DNA of 64,000 bases, from positions 62,001-126,000 of the forward strand of contig JBICHN010000011.1 in the NCBI GenBank assembly GCA_043101845.1, given 5' to 3'. The first letter of the stretch is position 1. Each line of letters starts with the position of its first letter. This document shows positions 1-7,982 of this stretch, in pieces. The position numbers were made by a program, and so were the translations under genes. The notes beneath the pieces were generated by a model, which saw nothing but the letters and a program-made list of their open reading frames with translations, made no database searches and was not told the origin of the DNA. Origin of the DNA: JBICHN01 sp043101845. Its GTDB lineage: Bacteria > Planctomycetota > Phycisphaerae > Phycisphaerales > UBA5793.

Positions 1-163
1 CGATGAGCTCGTGCAGCTCGACGCGCTGGCGCATGAGCCGCTCGTGCGCTTCGGAGAGTTCACGCTCGCGCTGCGCCGAGTGACGCCGCTCGAGCCACCA
101 GAGGGCGCCGACGAATCCCGCGACGCCGAACTGCATGAAGTGATTGAGAAGTTCGAGTTCCAT
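1..163 (-). CDS. Small phage-cluster protein with one N-terminal membrane segment (partial, cut by window start)
   Basis: The ATG lies at 163 on the minus strand behind a GGAGGAG about 13 nt upstream, and the frame stays open to base 1. The visible 54 residues begin MELELLNHFMQFGVAGFVGA, a single hydrophobic segment ending in WWLERR, then a charged helix rich in Arg and Glu that looks like a coiled coil. It follows the capsid-type genes on the same strand, so it may be a small accessory protein of the same phage-derived cluster, for instance holin-like. That role is inference from position only; I do not recognise the family. The C-terminus is outside the window. Confidence 0.6.
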   Translation of the reverse strand, partial: MELELLNHFMQFGVAGFVGALWWLERRHSAQRERELSEAHERLMRQRVELHELI

Positions 164-236
164 CGTGGTCGTCCGCTCCTCCCGCCCCCCGGCGGGTCGT
201 GTGGGTGCGTGTCAGAGTCAGGACTCGTCCGTGCGC

Positions 237-893
237 TCAGACGCGCACGAGTCGTCCGGCGCGCAGCGTTCGCGTCGCGTCGACGAGGCCGTCGCCGTCG
301 AGGTCGAGCCGGATCGTCGCGCGGTCGAGCGCGAAGCGGTAGCGTTCGCGGTAGAGCGACGCCTTGAGTTCGGTGACGGGGTCGCCCGCGTCGCCATCGA
401 GCGCCGCTTCGAAGATGATCTGGAGCGCGCCGAGCGCCTCGACGCGCATCGGAATCCACGGGTTCACGACCGCATCCTCGAGCGCCGCGTCGTCGAGCCC
501 TGTGTCGCCGTCGTCGACGACGGCGCGGAGCCGCTCGAGCAGCCGCTCATGCATGACCGTGATCTGCGGCTCGAAGCTGTACACGCGCAGCGTGAGGTTC
601 ACGCCCGGCGTCGGCGGGATCGGCGTGGCGCTCGAGAGCGGGCGGAGCAGCGACACGGTGAGCTGCGTCGGGCTCAGCCGCTCGATCACTTCGAGCGGCA
701 CGGTGTCGACGGTCACGATCGACCCCGCGTCGACGGCCTTCGCCTCGAAGTCGGACGAGTTCGACTGCAGCGTCGTCCCGCTGATCGCTGCGTCGCTCGA
801 ACTGATGCGCCGCTGCGCGAGGAAGATGAGATCGCGGAAGAGATTCGGCTCGAGGATGAGCAGGTCGCGGTCGGTCGCGCGGAAGCCGTTCAT
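237..893 (-). CDS. Putative phage structural protein (hypothetical, 218 aa)
   Basis: The gene sits directly downstream of the major capsid gene on the same strand and starts MNGFRATDRDLLILEPNLFR. It has no signal peptide or membrane segment. Its C-terminal part reads RLDLDGDGLVDATRTLRAGR, an Asp-rich stretch resembling a calcium-loop or dockerin-like DxDxDG element. I cannot assign a family from sequence alone. The order portal, scaffold, capsid, this gene suggests a head-tail connector or head-completion role. Codon use matches its neighbours, so the cluster is not a very recent arrival. A long open frame on the opposite strand through this region is a high-GC shadow. Confidence 0.6.
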   Translation of the reverse strand: MNGFRATDRDLLILEPNLFRDLIFLAQRRISSSDAAISGTTLQSNSSDFEAKAVDAGSIVTVDTVPLEVIERLSPTQLTVSLLRPLSSATPIPPTPGVNLTLRVYSFEPQITVMHERLLERLRAVVDDGDTGLDDAALEDAVVNPWIPMRVEALGALQIIFEAALDGDAGDPVTELKASLYRERYRFALDRATIRLDLDGDGLVDATRTLRAGRLVRV

Positions 894-930
894 GGTGTCG
901 CTCTTTCTTCAAGCGTTCGTGTGGTCATCT

Positions 931-954
931 GTTCGTTCGTTCGTTCGTTCGTTC
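931..954. repeat. Tetranucleotide run (GTTC)6
   Basis: Six perfect GTTC units lie in the gap between the capsid gene and the next structural gene. It is a simple sequence run outside any coding frame I accept. Confidence 0.85.
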
Positions 955-964
955 ATCGCGAAAC

Positions 965-994
965 GCCGGCCGGCGGCGGGGGAGGCCGCCGGCC
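965..994 (-). terminator. GC-rich hairpin after the capsid gene
   Basis: A perfect 10 bp inverted repeat (GGCCGGCGGC at 968-977, complement at 985-994) encloses a 7 nt loop. On the minus strand it follows the capsid stop at 1056 and is trailed by GGCGTTTCGC, a weak T-run. It could be a terminator or an attenuator that lowers transcription after the capsid gene. Confidence 0.5.
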
Positions 995-1055
995 GACGGA
1001 GGAGGGAGGAAGGGCAGGGAGGAGTGGTTCGGTCGACTCATGTCGTGCGTTCAGG

Positions 1056-2234
1056 TCACGCGGCGGTTCCGAGTTTCTGGATGAGGCCGTGCGCCTGTTC
1101 GTTGCGGAACTCGAGCGTGTACTCGCCGATGAGTTCGCCCGTCTCGTGGTCGCCGCGACTCGAGAGCGGCTTGTAGTGGAACGAGCGGCCGGCGAGGGGC
1201 GGCACATCGATGCGCGAGCTGTCGAGCAGGAGCGCCGTATCCGCGGGCACCCAGCGGCTGAGCACGACGCGGCAGACGCCGAAGTCGGACTCGTAGACCG
1301 CGAGCAGATCGCGGAAGCGTTCATCGTCGGGCCCGAAGCGGCGTGAGGGCTGGATGATCGAGTTGAGCTGGCGCTTCTGGAAGCCGTTCACGACGATCGT
1401 GTCGACGGCGCCGGCGCTGTCCTCCCAGATGCGGCGGAGCGCCGCGTTGAGCACTTCCTCGGTGAGAAGATCGGCGTTCACGCCGCCGCCGGGCGGGATC
1501 GGTCCGACGCCGGGCTCGAAGGTGTTCGTCGCGATCGAGTTGATCACGCCGTTCATCGTGCGGCGGGTCGTCGCGCTCCCCTGGGGATCGACGACGGGCG
1601 CGGCGCCGTTGATGACCATGTTCTCGAGGTCGCGCAGGAGTTCGCGCAGGCGCTGCTGGCGCTGGTAGTCGAGTTCGTCATCGACGCCGAGCGCGTTCGT
1701 CGCGAGCTGCGATCCGGAGACTTCGACCGCGGCGGTGAAGATCTGCGTGTAGTTCACGCGGCGGACGCGGTTCGTGAAGCGCGCGTTCGGCGCGTCGGCG
1801 CCTTCGAGCGCCGCGTTGCCGAGGATGTGGATGATCGCGTCGTCGACGAGCGGCTCGGCCGCCGTGCCGCCGTAGCCGCGCACGACGGTGATCGTCGCGT
1901 TCGCCTCGTCGGTTCCGGTGACGAGCATGAGTTCGCGCGTGCCTTCGAGGCGGATCTGGTCGCCGGCGCGGAAGAAGGACGCGTTCTCGACGCCGAAGGT
2001 CGTGTCGGCGAGGGGATCGAGGATCGTGTCGTCATCGACGCGGTCGCGGTTCGGCAGGAGGTGATCCTCGAGCCATTCGTGAATCGTGCTCGTCGCGGGC
2101 CGCGACGCGTCGCCGAGATGGTCAAGCAGCGGCGTCTCGAAGGGGCTCACGAGTCCGATGACATCGCTCACATCTTCCGCGATCTCAGGCAGCTCGGGCC
2201 CGGCGGTGTAAGTCGCTTTTCCGGAGAAGGGCAT
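1056..2234 (-). CDS. Major capsid protein, SU10/DUF5309 family
   Basis: The 392-residue product matches the SU10-type (DUF5309) phage major capsid family: an N-terminal MPFSGKATYTAGPELPEIAE leads into the typical stretch around residues 25-50 (VIGLVSPFETPLLDHLGDAS), followed by a beta-rich insert with GDQIRLEGTRELMLVTG and a C-terminal domain ending in a Tyr-Thr-Leu-Glu-Phe strand. These proteins form the HK97-fold shell. The start has AGGAG about 8 nt upstream. It lies between a scaffold-like gene upstream and further structural genes downstream. No frameshift or stop interrupts it, so the capsid gene appears intact even though no terminase is seen in the window. Confidence 0.85.
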   Translation of the reverse strand: MPFSGKATYTAGPELPEIAEDVSDVIGLVSPFETPLLDHLGDASRPATSTIHEWLEDHLLPNRDRVDDDTILDPLADTTFGVENASFFRAGDQIRLEGTRELMLVTGTDEANATITVVRGYGGTAAEPLVDDAIIHILGNAALEGADAPNARFTNRVRRVNYTQIFTAAVEVSGSQLATNALGVDDELDYQRQQRLRELLRDLENMVINGAAPVVDPQGSATTRRTMNGVINSIATNTFEPGVGPIPPGGGVNADLLTEEVLNAALRRIWEDSAGAVDTIVVNGFQKRQLNSIIQPSRRFGPDDERFRDLLAVYESDFGVCRVVLSRWVPADTALLLDSSRIDVPPLAGRSFHYKPLSSRGDHETGELIGEYTLEFRNEQAHGLIQKLGTAA

Positions 2235-2326
2235 GGGGTGGGGCTCCTGGGGGTGGTGAATGGTGGTGGTGGTGGTGGCGAGTTTGTGTTGCGATCAAGT
2301 CATGGCGCGCGTCAGGCGCGAGGGTC

Positions 2327-2475
2327 GTCCGCCAAGCCGGACTGGAGCGCCGACACGCCCCGCGTGTCGAGCGGAGGTCCGGTTTCGAGCATCCGCTCGC
2401 GTCCATCGAATCGAGAATTGTCCGCCAAGCCGGACTGGAGCGCCGACACGCTCCGCGTGTCGAGCGGAGGTCCGG
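2327..2475. repeat. Two copies of a 56 bp direct repeat, each with a hairpin
   Basis: Copies at 2327-2382 and 2420-2475 are identical except for one base in the hairpin loop (cccc versus cctc context). Each carries the perfect inverted repeat CGACACG...CGTGTCG. The copies are separated by 37 bp of unrelated sequence. Confidence 0.85.
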
Positions 2476-2504
2476 ATCCGAGCGTCGATCGCGCGAGGGA
2501 CGCC

Positions 2505-2572
2505 GAACTTCGAGGCGTTGCCCCGTTGAGGGGCGACGCCTCGACCCCGTGCACAGCACGCGGCTCTAAGGG
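2505..2572. repeat. Dispersed repeat element A, copy 1
   Basis: The element runs from ACTTCGAGGC through CCTCGACCCC to GTGCACAGCACGCGGCTCTA. A second copy with the same ends lies at 13229-13297. Both end within a few bases of the same GCTCTA motif and both are followed by a copy of element B. The repeat has an internal palindromic arrangement (CGAGGC...GCCTCG). Confidence 0.8.
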
Positions 2573-2593
2573 AAGTCGAGGGACGAGCGTTCC

Positions 2594-2714
2594 GTGTGCC
2601 ACGGCCTTCCAGGCCGTGCGACGAATGGAACGACAATGTTCGTGACGCGGTGAGCGATCGTCGTTTCGCTCGCCGTCCGCCGCTCCACACTGCCGACACG
2701 GCAGTGGCACACGG
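2594..2714. repeat. Dispersed repeat element B, copy 1
   Basis: The element begins GTGTGCCACGGCCTTCCAGG and ends with GGCAGTGGCACACGG, so its ends are complementary (GTGTGCCAC against GTGGCACAC). A near-full copy lies at 13535-13654, a reversed fragment near 16976-17016 and a fragment at 27763-27794. Terminal inverted repeats without a coding frame suggest a non-autonomous mobile repeat of about 120 bp. Confidence 0.8.
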
Positions 2715-2780
2715 GTGGTCTTCTTCTCACGAAGGTCGTTCAAAGTCCCGCGTGTCATCGATTCGTCTCCTGTTGGGCGC

Positions 2781-2823
2781 GCGTCGAATCCGGAGATTCG
2801 CCGGGCCTCATCTCCGGCGTGGC
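2781..2823. repeat. Dispersed repeat element C, copy 1
   Basis: A ~42 bp element built round GTCGAATCCGGAGATTCG, with a second copy at 5481-5521 differing at a few positions. It contains the palindrome CGAATCCGGAGATTCG. On the minus strand it would read HAGDEARRISGFD, a string I remember from many predicted planctomycete peptides that are probably translated repeats. Confidence 0.8.
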
Positions 2824-2871
2824 GTGGGGCTGTTGCGGGCGTCATCGATCCTTTCGAATCGCTTCATGCAC

Positions 2872-3462
2872 TCACGCGGCCGCGCTTCGCTTCGCTCGGA
2901 GGTAGCGCATGAGGTCGTCGACGCGGCCGGTCGCGGCGGCGCGGGTCGTCGCGGTCGCGAGACGGGCGCGTTCGGGCGTGCGGGCGGCGGCGGCGGATTC
3001 ATCCTCCGCCGGCGCGAGCGCGCTCCGCGCCGCTGCGGCGCCGGTCCGTCGCACCGTCGCCGACTTCACGACGACGCGGCGGAAGAGCGACGGTCGCGAC
3101 CGGCGCAGATTGGCCACGAGCGCCGCGACGGCGTCGTCGGAACTCGCCGCGTCGAGCTTCGCGTCGGGCACGAGCGCGCGGGCCGCGTCGAGATCGAGCA
3201 CTCCCGCGGCGATGAGGCGCCGGTCGAGCGTCGAGGACCGATCGGCGCGCTCGATCGCGCGGCGCGTCGTCTCGAGTTCGCGCTCGACCCGTTCGAGCCG
3301 GGCCGCGATGGCGCGCTCGACCGGCGAATCGTCGTCGTTCGCCTCTGCGGGCGCAGCGCCCTGGTCATCGCCAACCGGCGGATCGACGCGCTCGACTTCG
3401 AGCTCGAGCGGCGTCTCGTTCGTCGCGGTCGGGTTCGTGGGTGTCGTGGGGGTCGTCGTCAT
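2872..3462 (-). CDS. Putative phage scaffold-like protein (196 aa)
   Basis: I place the start at the ATG at 3462, preceded by AAGGA at a normal distance, rather than at an upstream start in the same frame. The protein has a Thr/Pro-rich N-terminus (MTTTPTTPTNPTA), an acidic linker, then a predicted coiled coil of charged helices around residues 60-90 and an Ala/Arg-rich C-terminus ending YLRAKRSAAA. Position between portal and capsid genes, high charge and coiled-coil character fit a scaffolding or capsid-assembly protein. No family is recognisable and the role is inference. Confidence 0.6.
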   Translation of the reverse strand: MTTTPTTPTNPTATNETPLELEVERVDPPVGDDQGAAPAEANDDDSPVERAIAARLERVERELETTRRAIERADRSSTLDRRLIAAGVLDLDAARALVPDAKLDAASSDDAVAALVANLRRSRPSLFRRVVVKSATVRRTGAAAARSALAPAEDESAAAARTPERARLATATTRAAATGRVDDLMRYLRAKRSAAA

Positions 3463-3524
3463 CGTGTTCGTCCTTTCCGGAACGGATAGGGGAGGAGGAG
3501 CAGGAGCAGTTCGAACCAGACGCG

Positions 3525-5240
3525 TCACGGCGTCGCGATCGAGAGCGCGGCCGGCGCGGGCGGCGCCGCGTCGGCCGACTCGGCGCCGTAGCCGAGCTCA
3601 TCGAGCAGGCGGTCGGCGGGCACGCCGAGGTCGCGCTTGCGGAGCGCGTTCTCGAGGCGCTCCGATTCGGTTTCGGGGATCGGCGCCGACCAGGTCACCT
3701 CGACGCGGCGGTCGGCTTCGTCGGTCGCGAACACACCGGCGCGGTCGAGCGCTTCGAGCGCGAAGGCGAAGAGGCGCTCGAGCGATCGCGCGTACACGCG
3801 GCGTTTGCGCTCGACCTTGCTGATGAGGCCGAGCAGTGAAATGCGCAGGGCGTTCTCGCTCGAGAGCGTGCCGACCTTGGCGCGGATGAGTCCGGCCGCG
3901 AGGGGTGTGACGGCCGAGGCCTTGTCGAGCGCTTCGCGCACTTCGCGGACATGGGCGTCTTCGCTCGGGCTCGCCGCGTCGCCGCCGAACGATTCGACGG
4001 ACGCGTCGGTGTTGTCGGTCGTCCACATCTGTCCGGGTCCGACGGGGCGCTCGTCGAACTCGCTGATGCCCTTGCCGAGAAACATGCGGAAGGACTGCAT
4101 CGTGATGCGGTTCGCGCGGTCGCTCAGGCGGATGTTGAGTTCATCCTGAAGCGGGATGAGCGGCTCGACTTCGCCGACGCCTTCGTAGCGGTAGGGCTGC
4201 GTGAAGTTCGGCGTGTGCGCGAGCGGGAGCACGCCGAGCGGGTTCGGACGGTCGAGGATGAGCGTGTCGTCCTCGTAGACCTGCCGGTGATCGGCGCTCA
4301 GGATTTCGGTGATCTGGACGAATTCGGCGTCGGGGTTCGACGACGAGGCGGCGAAGCGATCATTCGGGCGCGGGCCGGTCGCCGCCGCGCGGGACCAGAA
4401 GCGCGCGAGGGGATTCGAGCGGGAATGGGACGGGGTTCTCGCGGCTTCGTGGTCCGCGCGCGGGGCGGCGGCGTCCGCCGGGGCGGAAGGAGTCGTGGTC
4501 GTTCGCCGCGCGCGGTAGCGGAGGATGAGCGCGTCGATGCGGCGGAAGTCGTGCGGATGAAGAAGCGGAATCGCCCGCGGCGCCGCGACCGTCTCGAGTC
4601 GAAGATTCGACGCGGCGCGAAGGGCGGCGTCGTCGAGGAAGGGGTTAGACGGGACGCGCACGGGCGATTCCGCGGAGGCCGGCGGATCAAGGGTTTCGAT
4701 CGGGGTCGTGTCGGGGTCGTAGTTGTGGTCGTGGTCGCCGCCGTTGGCGGGAAACGCGAAGAGGTGGTCGGCGCGGAGGAGGAAGTCGACATGGCCGTAG
4801 ACCGCGGCGAGGAGCGCCGCCTGCTGGAGCCATTCGACGCCGCCGTTTGCGTCGAAGAGGACGGCGAGGAGCGCGTCGATCGCGTCGCGTGTTTCGGCCG
4901 CGCGGGCGCGGCTCGCGAAGCGGACCTCGCGCCCCACGGTGTAGTCGATGAGCGTCTCGATCCGCCAGGCGATGTCGTTCTCGACGACGATCTCCTTCGC
5001 GGCGACGCCGGGCGGCGAGTCGAGCAGGCGCGAGGGAAGCGACGACGCCTGGGCGCAGCGCCAGCGGACGCGGGCGACGCGGCCGTCGCGCTCGGTCACC
5101 CGCTCGGCGGGATTGCGGAAGTAGCGCCAGTAGCGGTCGTAGCGCGGGAGGCGCTCGGTCTCGTGATGGTCGATGAGCGCGTCGAGACGCGCGGCGTCGA
5201 GTCCGACGGGGTGAAACGGTTCGAGGTGAAATGGAGGCAC
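3525..5240 (-). CDS. Phage portal protein, SPP1 Gp6-like
   Basis: The 571-residue protein resembles SPP1 Gp6-type portal proteins, which form the dodecameric DNA channel at one capsid vertex. The diagnostic region lies in the C-terminal half: a nucleotide-style strand (PNPLGVLPLAHTPN), then EVEPLIPLQDELNIRLSDRA, the usual portal wing/stem helix, and the following SSENALRISLLGLISK helix. A low-complexity His/Asp stretch near residue 170 and a basic linker near residue 260 look like lineage-specific inserts. The gene is first in the minus-strand cluster; its start follows GGGAG. The 555-codon open frame antisense to it is a codon-usage shadow. Confidence 0.8.
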   Translation of the reverse strand: MPPFHLEPFHPVGLDAARLDALIDHHETERLPRYDRYWRYFRNPAERVTERDGRVARVRWRCAQASSLPSRLLDSPPGVAAKEIVVENDIAWRIETLIDYTVGREVRFASRARAAETRDAIDALLAVLFDANGGVEWLQQAALLAAVYGHVDFLLRADHLFAFPANGGDHDHNYDPDTTPIETLDPPASAESPVRVPSNPFLDDAALRAASNLRLETVAAPRAIPLLHPHDFRRIDALILRYRARRTTTTPSAPADAAAPRADHEAARTPSHSRSNPLARFWSRAAATGPRPNDRFAASSSNPDAEFVQITEILSADHRQVYEDDTLILDRPNPLGVLPLAHTPNFTQPYRYEGVGEVEPLIPLQDELNIRLSDRANRITMQSFRMFLGKGISEFDERPVGPGQMWTTDNTDASVESFGGDAASPSEDAHVREVREALDKASAVTPLAAGLIRAKVGTLSSENALRISLLGLISKVERKRRVYARSLERLFAFALEALDRAGVFATDEADRRVEVTWSAPIPETESERLENALRKRDLGVPADRLLDELGYGAESADAAPPAPAALSIATP

Positions 5241-5480
5241 GGCGCGGCTCCCGGGGGGTGGTCGGTGTGGGGCGGTCGATTCGTGGTGAATCGCTCACCA
5301 CCACCCCTGGCGGGAGCCGGAGGGAGCGCGCGCACGGGCGCGGTCGCGGCCCGGACGGCGCGTGGTCATCGACCCGCGTTCACTGGGCGGAGAACGGGGT
5401 CAGAAAAATCTTGTGAAAAGCACGGGATTGGCGCGCGGGGTGGAGGGGTGTGCGCGCGGGCGGGGGCGGGGGTGCGCGGG

Positions 5481-5521
5481 GGTCGAATCCGGAGATTCGC
5501 CGAGCCTCATCACCGGCGTGG
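5481..5521. repeat. Dispersed repeat element C, copy 2
   Basis: Second copy of the element at 2781-2823, sharing GTCGAATCCGGAGATTCG and the CGGCGTGG end. The two copies flank the scaffold and portal genes. Confidence 0.8.
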
Positions 5522-5570
5522 GGGGTGGGTGTGCGCTGTGGGCCGCGACTCCATCGCCCCAATTGGCGCC

Positions 5571-5915
5571 GGTGCGCGGACGGGCGCCGCTCCCCCGGGT
5601 GTAGTCACCCGGGGCTAAGTTGAGTTGGGTGCGCGGACGGGCGCCGCTCCCCCGGGTGTCGTCACCCGGGGCTAAGTTGAGTTGGGTGCTCGGATGGGCG
5701 CCGCTTCCCCGGGTGTCGTCACTCGGGGCTAAGTTGAGTTGGGTGCGCGGATGGGCGCCGCTCCCCCGGGTGTGGTCACCCCGGGGCTAAGTTGAGTTGG
5801 GTGCTCGGATGGGCGCCGCTCCCCCGGGTGTCGTCACCCGGGGCTAAGTTGAGTTGGGGGCGTGGATGGGCGCCGCTCCCCCGGGTGTCGTCACCCGGGG
5901 CTAAATTGAGTTGGG
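5571..5915. repeat. Tandem array: six ~57 bp units, each with a hairpin
   Basis: The unit is about 57-58 bp and contains GGGCGCCGCT, then CCCCGGGTG-loop-CACCCGGGG, then CTAAGTTGAGTTGG. The CTAA of successive units falls near 5615, 5672, 5730, 5788, 5844 and 5901. The 9 bp stem with a 4 nt loop (TCGT, TAGT or TGGT) is perfect in most units; the third carries changes in both arms. The units vary mainly at the GCGCGGACGG/GCTCGGATGG segment. It is not a CRISPR array because the whole unit repeats without unique spacers. Confidence 0.9.
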
Positions 5916-5930
5916 GTGGTGATGGGGGCG

Positions 5931-6761
5931 TCACCCCTGCCGCAGGGCGAGGATGAGTTCGATTTTGCCGACTTGTTCGTCGAGGGTCTGGGCGATTTCG
6001 ACGGGGGTGCGGCCGCGGTCGGCGAGTTCGTAGACGCTCGCGCTGAGCGGGTCGAGCGATGGGGCGGGAGCCGGAGCCGGCGGCTGCGGGGTGATCGGGC
6101 GGCGCGCGGGGGCGGCGGCGCCGTTCGATTCGGCGTGTGAAGACGACTTCGCCTTCGCCATCGCCATGCGGCGTTCGAGCGTCGCCGCGGCGCCGTTCAC
6201 ACGCGGCGTCGGCGTCGGCGCAGCATTATCCGATTCATCCTCGAGTTTAATCTCCATCTCGATCGACTCATGCGTCCCGTTCCGCCGGCACGCGGCGGCG
6301 GCGGCGACCCCGTTCGAGGTCGCGGCTAATGACGGTGACGACGATGACGACGACGACGCCTTGCGCTCCTCGGCCTTCGACGGGCTGATCGAGGCGCCGG
6401 GGGCGCGGTAGAGGGCTTCGTCGAGGAGGCGGAGCCGCTCGTCGGCCTGGCGGATGAGCGCGTCGAGCCGGGCGGCGCGGCCGTCGATCTGGGCGATGAG
6501 GCGTCGGGCGTTCTCGTCGAGGCGCAGGGCCGCGGCGTGCTCGGAGACGCCCGAGTCGCGGCGGGCGGCGGCGGAGTCGCGGGCCGCGGTCGCGTCGTCG
6601 CGGACGCGCTCGATGAAGTCGCGGGCCGACTCGCCCCGGCCGCTCGTGCGCCGGGCCATGCGGCCGCGCACATTTGACAGCACGATGATCACGAGGAGGA
6701 TCATCCCCCCGGCCATGAGGAGGCCGGGCAACCATTCGGCGAAGGCGACGGACGAAGGCAT
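5931..6761 (-). CDS. Membrane-anchored coiled-coil protein with DUF2802/DUF6115-like C-terminus
   Basis: The 276-residue protein starts behind CAGGAG. Residues about 8-28 form one membrane helix (LPGLLMAGGMILLVIIVLSN), followed by a long charged coiled coil to about residue 120, a Ser/Ala/Pro-rich linker, and a conserved C-terminal motif VYELADRGRTPVEIAQTLDE followed by QVGKIELILALRQ. That last motif resembles the helix-turn-helix-like end of DUF2802/DUF6115 proteins, often encoded near motility or cell-envelope genes. Function is unknown. It is divergent from tilS and upstream of the hairpin array, which lies just beyond its stop codon. Confidence 0.75.
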   Translation of the reverse strand: MPSSVAFAEWLPGLLMAGGMILLVIIVLSNVRGRMARRTSGRGESARDFIERVRDDATAARDSAAARRDSGVSEHAAALRLDENARRLIAQIDGRAARLDALIRQADERLRLLDEALYRAPGASISPSKAEERKASSSSSSSPSLAATSNGVAAAAACRRNGTHESIEMEIKLEDESDNAAPTPTPRVNGAAATLERRMAMAKAKSSSHAESNGAAAPARRPITPQPPAPAPAPSLDPLSASVYELADRGRTPVEIAQTLDEQVGKIELILALRQG

Positions 6762-6831
6762 GCGATGACTCCTGTGAGGGCGGTCGTGGGCCTCGCAGTT
6801 CGCTATATTGAGTCGATTCCAGTATCGGACA

Positions 6832-7944
6832 ATGGGTTATCGGATCGTGAATAAAGCGACGCGACCCGCCGGGGCGGGCCCTGAGGGGGCCCGGACGAGC
6901 GCTCCGCCGACCAGCGCGTCGGGGCGGCGGCCGCCGGACCATCGCGACCCGATCGTGGTCGCGGTCGGGGCGGCGCTCGCGGGGAAATGCGGCGTCGAGC
7001 CGCGGGCGCGGCTCATCCTCGCAGTGAGCGGCGGGGCGGACTCGTTCGCCCTGCTCGCGGCGATGGCGGCGCTCGCGACGCGGCCGCACCTCGAATATGA
7101 GCTCGTCGTCGCCCATGTCCACCACGGCCGGCGGGCCGGGGCTGATGAGGAAGCCGCGGGCGTCCGGGCCGCGGCGGCGGAGTTCGCCCTTCCTTATGAA
7201 CAGGTCGACCTCGACCCCGGCGCGGCGGTCGAGCCGGGCGGGCTCGCGGCCCACCTCCGGCGGGCGCGGTACGAGGCGCTCGGGCGGATCGCGCGCGAAC
7301 ACGGCGCCGACGCGATCGCGACGGCCCATCAGGGGACGGACCAGCTCGAAACGCTGCTCCTCGCGCTCGCCCGCGGGGCGGGGCTCGACGGGCTCTCGGG
7401 GATGGCGTGGCGGGCCGAGCGGTTCGGCGCGACGATCGTGCGGCCGCTTCTCGGGGTCGGCCGGGAGGAGTGCCGGGCGCTCCTCGAATCGATCGGCTGG
7501 GCGTGGTTCGACGATCCGACGAACGAATCGGTCGAGCACCCGCGGATCCGCGTGCGGCAGGAGGTTCTGCCCGCGTTGCGGGCGATCGCGCCCGATCTCG
7601 ACGGGCGGATCACGCGGACGACGGACCAGCTCGCGGACGCGGCGGCGCTCGTCGAGGGTGAGGCGCGGCGGCTCTTCGGGGACGAAGCCGGGGCCGGATC
7701 GCATGATCGTGAAACCCTGCGCGGGGCGTCCGCTATCATCGTGGGCGCCGGGCTGCGGCGGGCGGCGACGGCGCTCGGCGCCCCGATCGATCAGGTGTCG
7801 GCGAAGGTCGTCGGTTCGACGGTCGAGGCGATCGGCGACGCGGTCCGCCGGCCACGCCGGTTCGAATGGCCCGGCGGGGTCGTCGTGCGGGTCACGGCGA
7901 AGACGGTCGAAATCGGCCGGGCGGACGAAATCGACGGGGAATGA
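6832..7944 (+). CDS. tilS: tRNA(Ile)-lysidine synthase
   Basis: TilS attaches lysine to C34 of tRNA-Ile(CAU) using ATP, which changes decoding from AUG to AUA. The PP-loop motif SGGADS lies at residues 66-71, followed by HVHHGRR and the family's DQLETLLLALARGAGLDGLS stretch, and a C-terminal domain typical of short TilS proteins (370 aa here). The ATG at 6832 is preferred over a TTG at 6808, because TATATT at 6804-6809 looks like a -10 element and would overlap the TTG. The N-terminal 40 residues are a Pro/Arg/Gly-rich extension. The stop overlaps a following ATGATG. Confidence 0.9.
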   Translation: MGYRIVNKATRPAGAGPEGARTSAPPTSASGRRPPDHRDPIVVAVGAALAGKCGVEPRARLILAVSGGADSFALLAAMAALATRPHLEYELVVAHVHHGRRAGADEEAAGVRAAAAEFALPYEQVDLDPGAAVEPGGLAAHLRRARYEALGRIAREHGADAIATAHQGTDQLETLLLALARGAGLDGLSGMAWRAERFGATIVRPLLGVGREECRALLESIGWAWFDDPTNESVEHPRIRVRQEVLPALRAIAPDLDGRITRTTDQLADAAALVEGEARRLFGDEAGAGSHDRETLRGASAIIVGAGLRRAATALGAPIDQVSAKVVGSTVEAIGDAVRRPRRFEWPGGVVVRVTAKTVEIGRADEIDGE

Positions 7945-7982
7945 TGAACGAACGGAACACGCGACCGGGGGAACGGTTCACG

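Larger units (their letters stand above)
2235..2871. repeat. Repeat-rich non-coding island inside the phage cluster
   Basis: This 637 bp gap splits the scaffold-like gene from the capsid gene. It contains a GGT run at 2262-2276, a 56 bp direct repeat in two copies, and three elements that recur elsewhere in the window (2505-2572, 2594-2714, 2781-2823). Open frames here on both strands are low-complexity and Arg-rich, and I do not accept them as genes. Confidence 0.75.
5241..5930. other. Non-coding gap with repeats upstream of the portal gene
   Basis: No convincing gene lies in these 690 bases. The stretch 5241-5480 is G-rich; it is followed by a copy of element C and the tandem hairpin array. 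Any promoter for the portal gene should lie in the first part, but I could not pick out a clear -35/-10 pair. Confidence 0.6.

Noticed and set aside
144..1346. A 400-codon plus-strand open frame across the capsid region
   Set aside because: It is antisense to two well-supported minus-strand genes and is rich in Arg, Val and Glu, as expected for high-GC shadow frames.
3951..5618. A 555-codon plus-strand open frame antisense to the portal gene
   Set aside because: The portal frame has recognisable family motifs; this one is low-complexity and has no ribosome binding site.
5571..5915. CRISPR array
   Set aside because: The complete ~57 bp unit is repeated with no unique spacers and no cas genes nearby.
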